Translations under genes and position numbers: made by a program
The notes under the pieces: generated by a model
What the model was told of the DNA's origin: nothing
The model's input: only the letters and a program-made list of their open reading frames with translations
Databases searched by the model: none
Assembly (NCBI GenBank): GCA_009782605.1
Contig: WRIR01000014.1
Coordinates: 1-58,350, forward strand
Reading direction: 5' to 3'
DNA: 58,350 nt
Origin: Eggerthellaceae bacterium
GTDB lineage: Bacteria > Actinomycetota > Coriobacteriia > Coriobacteriales > Eggerthellaceae
Shown: positions 17,493 to 26,100 of the stretch, one piece after another
Position numbering within the stretch: the stretch's first letter is position 1
How the letters are laid out: each line of letters starts with the position of its first letter

Positions 17493-18290
17493 TCAGATTG
17501 CAAGCCGCAGGCCGTCGAAGGCGGCCTTCACGCGGCCCTTGTAGGGGGCAAGGTAGTCTTCAAGGGCCGCAAGGGTGATAGGCTCGTCGTAGTGCATGGC
17601 GAGGTGGGTGAGGTAGAGCTCGCTGACGTCGAGCCCGAGGCCTTCCTCCACGGCCTCCTGCACGCTGTGGTGGGCCCCAGGGCTCCAATTGTGCTTCCAG
17701 AAGGTGGCATCGAGGACGAGGATGTCGATGCCGCGGACCCGCTCGGCGGTCTCGGCGCCGAGGCGGCCGGTGTCGCTTGCGTAGAAAAGCGCGGTGCGGG
17801 GGGTCTCGACCAGGAAGCCGAAGGTGCCCGGCGCATGGGCAACCGGCAGGGCGGTGTAGCGCGCGCCGTCGAAGTCAAAGCCCTCGAAGGGGGCCAGCTC
17901 TTCCGGGGCAAGGCAGTCGGCCATGTACCCGAACTCCTGGCCGATCCCTGCAAGTGTCTCGGCGCTTGCGGCAACCGGCAGGGGGGCCTCCCGCTTGAGG
18001 CGGACGAGGTATTCCAGCTCGCCCAGGCCGCTCACGTGGTCGTAGTGCGCGTGGGTGTAGGCGAGCCTGTCCACGGCATCGACGCCTTCGCGGACGAGCT
18101 GGTGGCGGAGGTCGGGAGGCGTGTCGATGAGCAGCCGCTGTGCGCCCTCGACGAGCACGCCGCAGCAGCCCCGCCGGGCTTGTGGGTTCGCCCGCGCCTC
18201 ATCGCAGGCGGCACAGGAGCAGAAGAAGGCCGGCACGCCGCATCCGGCCCCGGTCCCCAAAAAAGTGAAGCTGTGTCCGTCCCCCCGCAT
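17493..18290 (-). CDS. PhnP-like metallo-beta-lactamase-fold hydrolase
   Basis: This 265-residue protein has FLGTGAGCGVP at the start, a CSCAAC cluster plus further Cys (the structural zinc site of PhnP), and the binuclear metal motif THAHYDHVSG. Further ligands lie in LPVAHAPGTFG, ASDTGRLG and LTHLAMHYDE. The PhnP group cleaves cyclic phosphodiesters such as phosphoribosyl 1,2-cyclic phosphate. No phn genes are nearby, so a general cyclic-phosphate role is as likely as C-P lyase metabolism. The 3' end abuts the 68-bp palindrome. Confidence 0.88.
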   Translation of the reverse strand: MRGDGHSFTFLGTGAGCGVPAFFCSCAACDEARANPQARRGCCGVLVEGAQRLLIDTPPDLRHQLVREGVDAVDRLAYTHAHYDHVSGLGELEYLVRLKREAPLPVAASAETLAGIGQEFGYMADCLAPEELAPFEGFDFDGARYTALPVAHAPGTFGFLVETPRTALFYASDTGRLGAETAERVRGIDILVLDATFWKHNWSPGAHHSVQEAVEEGLGLDVSELYLTHLAMHYDEPITLAALEDYLAPYKGRVKAAFDGLRLAI

Positions 18291-18369
18291 AACCCGCCTC
18301 CTTGCTCATGTTGTAGGCTACACCGTACCACTGGCAAAATCCCCCCGTCAAGCCCAACAAGGGCTCGGA

Positions 18370-18432
18370 CAAGTGACAAGGGGCCGGGGCCCGTCAAGTG
18401 ACGAGTGACACATGGCTTAACTTGTCACGTGC
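18370..18432. repeat. Degenerate copy of the palindromic repeat
   Basis: Fragments GTGACAAGGGGCCG (18373-18386) and TTAACTTGTCACGTG (18417-18431) resemble the arms of the palindrome family, with a disrupted centre. It lies between the divergent PhnP-like and NarX-like genes, where it might influence either promoter. Confidence 0.6.
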
Positions 18433-18471
18433 GAAGCATGAGAAAAGAATCCGAACGGCAAGAAGCCAGAG

Positions 18472-18545
18472 TATAATAGCGGTGCAGGTTTATATGCCTG
18501 TGTGCCTCGGGCAGGCAAAGCGTACCCTGATGAGTTGGGGAGGTC
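18472..18545 (+). promoter_or_regulatory. Probable promoter and structured leader of the NarX/NarL-like operon
   Basis: A consensus TATAAT (18472-18477) has no clear -35. The leader can form CAGG/CCTG and GCCT/AGGC hairpins, then CCC TGATGAGTT GGG, which would partly pair the GGGGAGG ribosome site. Control of translation by this hairpin is inference. Confidence 0.4.
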
Positions 18546-18548
18546 GTG

Positions 18549-19718
18549 ATGGACAGCATTGGCAACGTTATACCAGCGGAGCAGGCCCAGCCTCGATATG
18601 GCCTCGAAGAGCTGATACGACTCAGCGAGGCAGTCGCCCTGTCTCCGTCGTCCGAGGTAGCCCACCAGAGAATGGTCGAAGACCTCGCAACGATCTTCGA
18701 GTGCGATTTCGTGAACCTCTACCTTTTAAGCAACGGAGGCGACATCTTCGTCGAAAAGGCATGCTGTGACAGGAAGGAAGAAAAGGCAGTCGCCCGGGAA
18801 GGCGTGCTGCACGCCTCGAAAGGCCGCATACAGAAGCTGATCGACTCGCACGAGCCCATTGTCATGTTTTTCAACAGCCCCCATGAAGAAGACGAAATGC
18901 CCGTGAGTTCAGTCGACCAGGCAAAGAGGGTCGCGGTATCCATTCCCCTCGTAGCAGGCGACGAGGTGGTCGGGATCGTCAACTTCTCGAACGAGGCATC
19001 CAGCCAATGGACAAAAGACAGGCTCGACTACCTGCTTTTGGTCGGGAACATGCTCGGCGCGATCGTCAAGCAGAGGCAGATCATGCAAAAACAGGCGGCG
19101 CTCCAAATGCTTATCGAGCGCAGGCAGCTCAGCGCCGAGATACACGACAACCTGGCCCAGCTGATCAGCCTGGTGAGCATAGGCATCGACAGCGCATTGG
19201 AGTCGGTCGACGAGTGCGACTACGATGCTGTTCAAAGAAACCTTGAGCGGTTAAGGGAGGCCAGCAAGCAGGCCCATGCGATAATCAGGGAGGAAATCCT
19301 CTACCTGCGGGCGCCGGTAAGTCAGACCGAAGGCCTCGTCGCCGGAATCAGAGGCTGCCTCAACCGGGTGAGCGAGCAGTGGGACATCGATATCCATTTC
19401 GATATCACCAAGGTCCTCAGGCCCGTGATACTCTCAGACCAAAACGAGCTGCAGACGACGCGCATCCTCCACGAGGCCCTGTCAAACGCGATACGGCATT
19501 CAGGGGCTACGGAAATACTCGTTGTCCTGGAGGCGGGGAAGCAGTGGGTCACCCTACGGGTCGAGGACAACGGCTGCGGCTTCGACCCGGCGCTTGTGCC
19601 CGCGGAGAGGCTGGGCCTGAAGATCATGAAGGAACGGGCCGAATCCTTCGGCGGCAAGTTTTCCCTACAGTCGAAGCCCGGGTCCGGGACAGCAGTGTTC
19701 GTGGATATACCGATTTAG
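18549..19718 (+). CDS. GAF-domain sensor histidine kinase, NarX/HisKA_3 type
   Basis: This is a 389-residue cytoplasmic kinase with no membrane segment. Residues about 25-180 form a GAF-like sensor (CDFVNLYLLSNGGDIFVEKA, VSIPLVAGDEVVGIVNFSN). A HisKA_3 domain with phospho-acceptor His follows (RRQLSAEIHDNLAQLISLV), then an ATPase domain (EALSNAIRHSG, DNGCGFDPALV, GLKIMKERAESFGG). Two Cys in the sensor (EKACCDRKEE) could bind a cofactor or sense redox. ATG at 18549 is preferred over GTG at 18546 because of GGAGG spacing. With the next gene it likely controls the downstream molybdoenzyme operon. Confidence 0.9.
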   Translation: MDSIGNVIPAEQAQPRYGLEELIRLSEAVALSPSSEVAHQRMVEDLATIFECDFVNLYLLSNGGDIFVEKACCDRKEEKAVAREGVLHASKGRIQKLIDSHEPIVMFFNSPHEEDEMPVSSVDQAKRVAVSIPLVAGDEVVGIVNFSNEASSQWTKDRLDYLLLVGNMLGAIVKQRQIMQKQAALQMLIERRQLSAEIHDNLAQLISLVSIGIDSALESVDECDYDAVQRNLERLREASKQAHAIIREEILYLRAPVSQTEGLVAGIRGCLNRVSEQWDIDIHFDITKVLRPVILSDQNELQTTRILHEALSNAIRHSGATEILVVLEAGKQWVTLRVEDNGCGFDPALVPAERLGLKIMKERAESFGGKFSLQSKPGSGTAVFVDIPI

Positions 19719-19728
19719 GGCATGAGGG

Positions 19729-20421
19729 ATGAGAAAGAGCATGGGGGACAAGAAAATGGAAAGCGACACCGCATCGGTTCTTCTGGCTGACGACCACGTC
19801 CTGTATCGCGAGGGCCTGAGGGAACTGTTCGGCCATTGGTCCGAGTTCGAGGTCGTCGGCGACGTCAACAACGGGCAGGAGGCAATCGATTTCTGCCGCA
19901 AAAAAGCCCCCGACCTCATACTTATGGACGTCCAGATGCCGGTCCTCGACGGGGTTGAGGCTACAGGGGTTATCCATCAGGAGTTTCCCGGGATCCACAT
20001 AGTCATGCTGACGGTGACCGTCGACGAGGAATATGTCTTCCAGGCGATACGGAACGGCGCAAAAGGCTATCTTTTGAAAGACACCCCGGGGCGCCAGCTC
20101 AGGAACCGCCTGCAAAGGGTGATGCAGGGCGAAGCCGTCCTGGCTAGCCAGGTCACCCCCGTGCTGTTCAACGAGCTCAAGCGCTCTGAGGCGAACCCCC
20201 CTGCCTCATCGGAGCACGCGAGGATCGAGCGGCTTACGGAAAACGAGATCAAGGTCCTGCGCCTGGTCGCGTTGGGACTGTCCAATGGGGATATCGGCGC
20301 GACGCTGTTCCAAAGCGAGGGTACCGTGAAGAAAACCCTTGGAAGCGCGATGAGCAAGCTCCAACTGGAGAACCGGGTTCAGGCAGCCGTGTACGCCACC
20401 CGCCACGGCCTGTTGGACTGA
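19729..20421 (+). CDS. NarL/LuxR-family response regulator
   Basis: The receiver domain (VLLADDHVLYREGLRELF, phospho-acceptor Asp in LILMDVQMPVLDG, Lys in GYLLKDTPG) is followed by a LuxR-type helix-turn-helix (LTENEIKVLRLVALGLSNGD, then SEGTVKKTLGSAMSKLQLEN). Starts at 19729, 19741 or 19756 are possible; 19756 has the best GGGGGA spacing. The gene lies 10 bases after the kinase. Its position directly upstream of the transhydroxylase-like operon makes that operon its likely target, an inference. Confidence 0.92.
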   Translation: MRKSMGDKKMESDTASVLLADDHVLYREGLRELFGHWSEFEVVGDVNNGQEAIDFCRKKAPDLILMDVQMPVLDGVEATGVIHQEFPGIHIVMLTVTVDEEYVFQAIRNGAKGYLLKDTPGRQLRNRLQRVMQGEAVLASQVTPVLFNELKRSEANPPASSEHARIERLTENEIKVLRLVALGLSNGDIGATLFQSEGTVKKTLGSAMSKLQLENRVQAAVYATRHGLLD

Positions 20422-20809
20422 TGCCAAGCAAAGGCACCTTACCCCATAACTTGCCCCATATCCTTTCCCTGGCTTTTACCAACAGCAGTCCGGGAGAAGC
20501 CGTTCGAGCCGCTTCCAAGGAAGCAGGAAAAGCCCCCGGCTGTACTCTCAGTGCCCCCCTCATGGCCACTCGGGTAAACAATAGTAACCAAGTGGCCAAT
20601 TCTTATTCCCGGTTGGGGCCTATCAAGCAAAGCGCCATCCATCATAGAATCTAGCGAGGGTTTATAGCAGGCCTTCCCACGTAGGGGCTTATCCGTTCTT
20701 CTGCTTGAAGGGAGGTGAGCGGAAGAAGGGGCCTGTTTGGAGAACTCTTCGCAACACTTCTGATAAGAGAGATAGCGAGAAGCATGAAAAGACAAGAAAA
20801 GGAGTTGAA
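20422..20809. promoter_or_regulatory. Leader region of the transhydroxylase-like operon
   Basis: This 388-base gap has no credible gene. It contains an 8-bp inverted repeat TGGCCACT/AGTGGCCA (20563-20570, 20591-20598) with an AT-rich 20-base loop, a plausible regulator site. A purine-rich run ends in the strong AAAAGGAG ribosome site for the large subunit. I could not fit a known riboswitch. Confidence 0.45.
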
Positions 20810-23530
20810 ATGAGTGACGTCAAGACAACGTTTCAAAGCATTGCCTGCGGCGGCACGGGTGGCGATCTGACGGCAATGGATTCGACAGATGGCAAGATCA
20901 CCCGCATCCGCCCGATCAACTACCTGGACACCTACACCAAGGAGGAGCTGGAGCCTTCGATCTGGAAGATCAAGGTGGGCAACGAGGTGTTCACGCCGGG
21001 TTACAAGTCGGCGCCGAACTATTTCGCCCTGGCGTACAAGAACCGCGTGTACTCCAAGAACCGCGTGCAGCACCCCCTCAAGCGCGTGGACTGGGAGCCC
21101 GGTGGCGACCCCGCCAAGATCAACGCCGCAAACCGCGGCAAGTCAAAGTTCGTCCGCATCAGCTGGGACGAGGCGCTTGACATCATGGAGTCCGAGATCA
21201 GGCGCATAGTCGAGAAGTACGGCCCCTATTCGGTGCTCACCATCGGCGAGGACGGCCACCGCGAGTCGAAGAACCTGCACGCCGGCGGCGGCATGCACTC
21301 GACGCTCATGAGCAAGCTGGGCGGCTACACCCGCGAGGTGCGCACGCCCGACTCGGTGGAGGGCTGGTACTGGGGCGCCAAGCATTTCTGGGGCTCGGGC
21401 TGCAACAAGGGGCTCGGCATGCCGGCTCCCCCGCAGACCGGCTACAACCCCTGGCACGTGCTGCGCGACATCTCAGAGAACTCCGAGCTTATCGCCTTTG
21501 CCGCTGGCGACTGGGAGCTCACCCAGAACTACGCGAGCCAGATGTGGTCGCGCCTGCTCTTGTTCTGGGAGAAGGTCGGCAAGGAATTCGTCATCATCGA
21601 CCCCTTCTGCAACTACACGGCGGTCTGCCACGACACGATGAAGTGGATCCCCATCCTTCCCAACACCGACTCCGCGCTCGACTTCGCGGTCATGTACGTG
21701 TGGATAACCGAAGGCCTCTACGACAAGGATTACGTCGACTCCCATTCAGTCGGTTTTGACAAAGTCAAGGCCTATGTGCTGGGCGAGGACGAAGAGGGCA
21801 TCGCCAAGACCCCCGCATGGGCCTCCGAGCGCTGCGGCATCCCCGAGTGGACCATCAAAGCCTATGCGCGCAAGCGTGCCAACATGGTCACGGCCTCGGT
21901 GCATTTCAGCTCCGGCGCCATCAAGGGCCCCTACTCCCACGAGCCTGGGCGCACGCATGCCTACCTGCTGGGTATGCAGGGCCTGGGCAAGCCCGGCGTG
22001 CAGCAGGCCTTCATGAACGCATCGCTCATCGGCAAGGAGACCATCGCCCGCTCGACGTCATCTCCCTTCTCGTCCATCAACCAATGCCGTATGTTCTACC
22101 CCAGCGAGCAGAAGATCCCGCGCACGCTTATCGCCGAGGCGCTCAAGAAGGGCCAGGTTGACTGGTGGGGCTCTCCTGCCATCGTGTACGTCGAGACCTC
22201 CGAGCAGTTCCAGGTGAACAGCTACCCCACAACCCCGGAGACCTACAAGGCGGCGCTCGGCACCATATCGCCCGAAATGGCGCGCGCCCAGAACAAGTCC
22301 CTTGAGGAGCTGCAGGCAGCCCTCGACCACAAGCTCAACAACATGCCCGAGTTCAACAAGATTCACATGCTGTGGTCCGAGAAGCCCTGCAACATGAACT
22401 GCTGGGACGGCGGCTTCAACTACCAGGACGCCATCTGCACCGACGAGGTGGAGTTTTTCGTAACCAACCACCAGTGGCTTGAGAACGACTCGCTGTTCTG
22501 CGACCTGGTCCTGCCGGTCACCACCTGCGTCGAGGACAACGACTCGATGGGCGGCTCGATGGTGGTCTCGCTGCGCCACGACAGCCTCACGCCTCCGGGA
22601 TGCAACCGTGTGGGCGAGTCGAAATCCGACTTCGAGATTGCCTGCGAGCTGGGCGAGCGCTTTGGCTTGCGCGACCAGATCGACATGGGCATGACCGACG
22701 ACGAGTGGATCCAGTTCGGCTTCAGCCAGTCGCGCCTTGGCGAGGAGATCACGTGGGAGGAATACCAGAAGCGCGGCTTCTACTTCCCCAAGCAAGACCC
22801 CAACCAAGAAGACCTGCCCCCCGGCATGCGCGGCTTCTACGACGATCCCAAGAACTGGCCGCTTGATACGCCTTCGGGCAAGCTTGAGTTCTGGTCCGAT
22901 GCCCTGGCCGAGAACTTCCCCGACGACTTGGAGCGCCAGCCTATGGCCAAGTGGGTCGTCGGCGGCTCAAAGAAGGAAGGTTGGTCCCACGACGAGACCC
23001 TGTGGGGCGACCGTTGCAAGGACTACCCCTTGCTGCTGGTTGCGAACCCTGCCAAGTGGCGCATTCATGTGCAGGGCGACGATATCAAATGGTTCCGCGA
23101 GATCGAGACCTGCAAGGTCCGCGGCGCTGACGGCTACCTCTACGAGCCTATCTGGATCAACCCCGCCGACGCGAAGGTCCGCAACATCAAGCCGGGCGAC
23201 ATCGTGAAGCTCTACAACGACCGCGGCACCATCCTCGTGGGCGCCCGCATCAGCGAGCGTGTCATCCCTGGCGCGGTCGTGGTCCACAAGGGGTCGCGCG
23301 TCGACCCGATCGCCCCGCACCTGGACCGTGGCGGCGCAGCGAACCTCATAAGCCCAAACAACCAGGTCTCAAAGCATTGCAAGGGCTTCGCGGTCTCCGG
23401 CTACCTGGTTGAGGCTGCCAAGGTCGGGAAACCTGAGATGGACAAGTGGAAAAAGGAATATCCGGAAGCCTTCGCCCGCGACTATGATCCGGACATCGGC
23501 ATCAACTACAGCTCTTGGGTCATCGAGTAG
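20810..23530 (+). CDS. Transhydroxylase/catechol dehydroxylase-like molybdoenzyme, large subunit
   Basis: ATG at 20810 with GGAG five bases upstream gives 906 residues. It belongs to the DMSO-reductase superfamily but has no N-terminal 4Fe-4S cysteine motif, as in pyrogallol-phloroglucinol transhydroxylase (AthL) of Pelobacter acidigallici. His150 (GEDGHRESK) and Asp181-Ser182 (TPDSVEGWYWGAKH) fall close to the transhydroxylase active-site His144, Asp174 and Mo-ligand Ser175. There is no twin-arginine signal, so the enzyme is cytoplasmic. The small subunit follows after 15 bases. A phenolic substrate (pyrogallol, catechol or relative) is inferred from family; related enzymes in Eggerthellaceae dehydroxylate catechols. 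Confidence 0.9.
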   Translation: MSDVKTTFQSIACGGTGGDLTAMDSTDGKITRIRPINYLDTYTKEELEPSIWKIKVGNEVFTPGYKSAPNYFALAYKNRVYSKNRVQHPLKRVDWEPGGDPAKINAANRGKSKFVRISWDEALDIMESEIRRIVEKYGPYSVLTIGEDGHRESKNLHAGGGMHSTLMSKLGGYTREVRTPDSVEGWYWGAKHFWGSGCNKGLGMPAPPQTGYNPWHVLRDISENSELIAFAAGDWELTQNYASQMWSRLLLFWEKVGKEFVIIDPFCNYTAVCHDTMKWIPILPNTDSALDFAVMYVWITEGLYDKDYVDSHSVGFDKVKAYVLGEDEEGIAKTPAWASERCGIPEWTIKAYARKRANMVTASVHFSSGAIKGPYSHEPGRTHAYLLGMQGLGKPGVQQAFMNASLIGKETIARSTSSPFSSINQCRMFYPSEQKIPRTLIAEALKKGQVDWWGSPAIVYVETSEQFQVNSYPTTPETYKAALGTISPEMARAQNKSLEELQAALDHKLNNMPEFNKIHMLWSEKPCNMNCWDGGFNYQDAICTDEVEFFVTNHQWLENDSLFCDLVLPVTTCVEDNDSMGGSMVVSLRHDSLTPPGCNRVGESKSDFEIACELGERFGLRDQIDMGMTDDEWIQFGFSQSRLGEEITWEEYQKRGFYFPKQDPNQEDLPPGMRGFYDDPKNWPLDTPSGKLEFWSDALAENFPDDLERQPMAKWVVGGSKKEGWSHDETLWGDRCKDYPLLLVANPAKWRIHVQGDDIKWFREIETCKVRGADGYLYEPIWINPADAKVRNIKPGDIVKLYNDRGTILVGARISERVIPGAVVVHKGSRVDPIAPHLDRGGAANLISPNNQVSKHCKGFAVSGYLVEAAKVGKPEMDKWKKEYPEAFARDYDPDIGINYSSWVIE

Positions 23531-23545
23531 GGAAGGGAGCAGAAC

Positions 23546-24346
23546 ATGAAAGCATTCTTAATTGACATGAGCACCTGCGTGGGTTGCCACGACTGCCAGA
23601 TCGGCTGCAAGGACGAGCACTGCGGACAGGCATGGATGCCCTATGCCGAAGCACAACCCGAGACCGGCCAGTTCTGGATAGAGCTGAAGCAGTTCGAGCG
23701 CGGTGCTGTCCCGCATGTGAGGGTAGCCTACCAGCCCACGATGTGCAACCACTGCGAAGAGGCCCCGTGTCTGAAGGCAGCAAAAGACGGTGCGGTCTCC
23801 CGGCGTGACGACGGCCTGGTGATCATCGACCCCATCAAGTCAAAAGGCCAGCGTAAGATCATGGACGCATGCCCCTACAAGGTGATCTACTGGAACGACG
23901 AGCTGGACATCCCCCAGAAGTGCACCGGATGCGCCCACCTGCTTGACGGCGACCATCCCATCAACGTGCCGCGCTGCGTGGACAACTGCCACCTCAACGT
24001 AATCACGTTCGGGGAAGAGGCCGACCTCGACCTCGCAGGCACCGAGGTGCTGCATCCCGAGTTCGGCACCAAGCCGCGCGTGTTCTACCGCGGCCTGCCC
24101 AAGAAGTTCATTGCGGCAACCGTGTTCGACCCCGACACAAAAGAAGTGGTTATCGGCGCCAAGGTCACCGCACAAGGCGAGGCCGGCACCTTCGCCACCA
24201 CGACGGACGGTTGGGGAGACTTCTGGCTGCGCGACCTGCCCGACGCGGACTGGACAGTGACCATCGAGGCTGACGGCAAGAAGAAGACGATCAAGGTGAG
24301 CACGAAGGAAGAAGACAAAGGCCTCGGGGATGTAGCGCTGGTATAA
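23546..24346 (+). CDS. Transhydroxylase-like FeS small subunit with C-terminal TTR-like domain
   Basis: This 266-residue partner has CVGCHDCQIGCK, then CNHCEEAPC, DACPYKVIYWN and CTGCAHLL with PRCVDNCH. The second cluster motif lacks its last cysteine (KAAKDGAV), as I recall for the Pelobacter AthS subunit, which carries three 4Fe-4S clusters. Residues about 190-266 form a beta-rich transthyretin/carboxypeptidase-regulatory-like domain (GAKVTAQGEAGTFATTTDGWG, DWTVTIEADGKKKTI), the same accessory domain as in AthS. This strongly supports the assignment. It would pass electrons to or from the molybdenum site. Confidence 0.92.
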   Translation: MKAFLIDMSTCVGCHDCQIGCKDEHCGQAWMPYAEAQPETGQFWIELKQFERGAVPHVRVAYQPTMCNHCEEAPCLKAAKDGAVSRRDDGLVIIDPIKSKGQRKIMDACPYKVIYWNDELDIPQKCTGCAHLLDGDHPINVPRCVDNCHLNVITFGEEADLDLAGTEVLHPEFGTKPRVFYRGLPKKFIAATVFDPDTKEVVIGAKVTAQGEAGTFATTTDGWGDFWLRDLPDADWTVTIEADGKKKTIKVSTKEEDKGLGDVALV

Positions 24347-24495
24347 TGATGTAGCTCTGATACAAGAGGGTTTTAAGAGCTTGGGCCAGGAGAATGCAAG
24401 GACCTCGATCCATGGATCATTTTCCTGGCCCTCGACAATAATCGGCAGCGGAAGAAGGAAGTACCATTATGTGTTTTAGACCATCAGAAGTATCC

Positions 24496-24753
24496 ATGAA
24501 CACCTGCGCACAGTGCGGGGCCGACAACAAGCCGATAGCCAAGGTGTGCGAGCAGTGCGGCGCAGACCTCGAAGAAGTGAAAGTCGACTTCGATGCTGAC
24601 CAAGGGTCTTTGGACTCGGCTATCAAGATGCCTTCCTCTCCGACACTCGGGGCACCAAAAGCGCCTGGAGCCCCAGGAGCGCCCAAAGCGCCCAAAGCGC
24701 CACAGGCACCCCAGGCACCGAAGGCGCCCGGAGGCCCAAAGCCGCTTTCCTAG
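24496..24753 (+). CDS. Zinc-ribbon protein with Pro-Ala-Lys repeat tail
   Basis: ATG at 24496 gives 85 residues. The N-terminus is a treble-clef/zinc ribbon (CAQCGADNKPIAKVCEQCGA: two CxxC pairs 13 apart). An acidic stretch follows, and the last 40 residues are an AP-rich repeat of the type APKAPGAPGAPKAPKAPQAP. The tail is probably extended and flexible. It lies 149 bases after the small subunit and 21 before the next gene, in line with the operon. Function unknown; a scaffold or metal-handling role is speculative. An earlier ATG at 24469 is possible. Confidence 0.7.
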   Translation: MNTCAQCGADNKPIAKVCEQCGADLEEVKVDFDADQGSLDSAIKMPSSPTLGAPKAPGAPGAPKAPKAPQAPQAPKAPGGPKPLS

Positions 24754-24774
24754 CGAAATGAAACGGGGTGAGAC

Positions 24775-25107
24775 ATGGAGCTGCAATCGACAATACGGGC
24801 GGCGCGGGTGATAGAGGAGCTGAGAGACGCCGGAAAGCTGAAAGCACTCCCCATAACCCGTGTGAGCGAAGAAAGAAAGACCCTCTACTCGAATACTGAT
24901 ACGGAGTTCAAAGAGTATGGCCTGAGTGGGACATGGATACCCACAGGAGAGCTCCAAGACGGGTCCATCCGATACCTCGGAAGCGCTTCGCACGCGGGAC
25001 ACATAGAGCTCAAGGCACTCTACGTAATGGTTCAGGACCGTTGGTACAACATCGTCTCAGGCGAGTCGGAGCTCCACAGGCGCGACGGGTCTTCAAAAAC
25101 CGCATAG
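24775..25107 (+). CDS. Hypothetical protein, 110 aa, in the transhydroxylase-like operon
   Basis: Preceded by GGGGTGAG, this 110-residue soluble protein is not one I recognise. It has a basic helical start (RAARVIEELRDAGKLKALPI), then a probable beta-rich region (GLSGTWIPTGELQDGSIRYLG, ALYVMVQDRWYNIVSGESEL). No cysteines or membrane segments. Proximity to the molybdoenzyme subunits suggests a maturation or accessory role, but nothing in the sequence proves it. Confidence 0.65.
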   Translation: MELQSTIRAARVIEELRDAGKLKALPITRVSEERKTLYSNTDTEFKEYGLSGTWIPTGELQDGSIRYLGSASHAGHIELKALYVMVQDRWYNIVSGESELHRRDGSSKTA

Positions 25108-25137
25108 CCACATGCGCTCAAGCATGGTAATGTGGTT

Positions 25138-25165
25138 GCAGCCTCAGAGGACGGCTGCCAGCTTT
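25138..25165 (+). terminator. Possible weak hairpin terminator
   Basis: GCAGCC/GGCTGC form a 6-bp stem followed shortly by CTTTTG. GGCTGCCAGCT is directly repeated just downstream. Weak evidence. Confidence 0.3.
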
Positions 25166-25247
25166 TGCGTTCAGGAAGGCTGCCAGCTCCCGCGCCCCTA
25201 TGCCCCTTGTTCGGGCCCGGTCGAGAAAAGAAGGAGGGAAGGGCACC

Positions 25248-25772
25248 ATGGTCGAGATAGGACGCAAAGTCAAAATACTCTACACAGCACAGCTCGAAGG
25301 GGGGACTGTCCTCGATAGCTCGGACCACCATGGGGGCGACCCCATGGAGTTTGTCATCGGCGGCGGCCAGGTTATGCCCGGCCTTGACAAGGCTGTGAGG
25401 GATATGGTGCCACACGAGAAGCGAAGCGTTGCTGTTCCGGCAACCGACGCGTATGGGGAATACAAGGAAAGCCTGGTCGAGGCAATCCCGGCTGCCGACT
25501 TCCCCGGTGTAGAAGACCTTCCTGTGGGGGGATATATCATGCTGTCCCTGCCCGACAAACGGGTAAGGGCAAAAGTCGTGAGCGTGGAGGATGGCCTGGT
25601 TACCCTGGACTTCAACCATGAGCACTCGGGCAAGACCATTCTTTTCGACATCGAGCTGGTTGAGGTTTTTGGCGAGACAGGGTCTGCTGTCGAAAACGAG
25701 CAGCATGCAGAGAATTGCGGCTGCGGATGCCAGAAGCTGAAAGAACAGCTCTCTGCCAACGAAGCGGTTTAG
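25248..25772 (+). CDS. SlyD-like FKBP peptidyl-prolyl isomerase with Cys-rich tail
   Basis: ATG at 25248 (AAGGAGGG upstream) gives 174 residues. The FKBP fold is clear: VKILYTAQLEGGTVLDSS, then PMEFVIGGGQVMPGLDKAV, with the inserted chaperone flap (MVPHEKRSVAVPATDAYGEY) and NHEHSGKTILFDIELVEV. The tail has HAENCGCGCQKLKEQ, a metal-binding segment like that of SlyD. SlyD proteins help fold metalloenzymes and twin-arginine substrates. Here it probably assists cofactor insertion into the neighbouring molybdoenzymes. The role is inferred; the domain call is direct. Confidence 0.88.
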   Translation: MVEIGRKVKILYTAQLEGGTVLDSSDHHGGDPMEFVIGGGQVMPGLDKAVRDMVPHEKRSVAVPATDAYGEYKESLVEAIPAADFPGVEDLPVGGYIMLSLPDKRVRAKVVSVEDGLVTLDFNHEHSGKTILFDIELVEVFGETGSAVENEQHAENCGCGCQKLKEQLSANEAV

Positions 25773-26002
25773 CCCCAACAAGCTCACCAAGCCCAATATG
25801 CTCAGTTTTAGTCCTTTCAGGAATGCCGACGTTTTCTCTGGAGCTTCTTGCGGGGAGCCGCTTGCGTGGACGGGGCCATCGGCGGCTTGGACGGGGCCGT
25901 GCCCGCTTTTCATACCGATAGGCTTATTTCTTTCTCAGAATTAGAACTTTTCGCACAATGGACTTGTTGGATGTGGTCTAATACACTCAGTAGAGAATGA
26001 AG

Positions 26003-26074
26003 ATGCAAGCAGAGGCCTGCTTGCGTGTCCCTGCCGTTTGTGTGCTTCTGCCGTGGGCAGTAGTGCGGCAGGGA
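26003..26074 (+). promoter_or_regulatory. Structured 5' leader of the second molybdoenzyme operon
   Basis: A hairpin GCAAGCAG/CTGCTTGC (26005-26024, AGGC loop) is followed by TCCCTGCCG (26028-26036) pairing with CGGCAGGGA (26066-26074). The latter encloses a smaller CTGCC/GGCAG hairpin (26048-26060). This ends about 25 bases before the start codon. It could be a cis-regulatory RNA; I could not match it to a known riboswitch, including the molybdenum-cofactor motif. The rest of the gap 25773-26002 shows nothing coding. Confidence 0.5.
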
Positions 26075-26100
26075 TGATCGAGACAAGGAGAGGTTAGGAG

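Noticed and set aside
18520-18545. Hammerhead-like CTGATGAG core in the leader of the GAF kinase gene
   Set aside because: The second conserved GAAA strand and the three required stems are missing.
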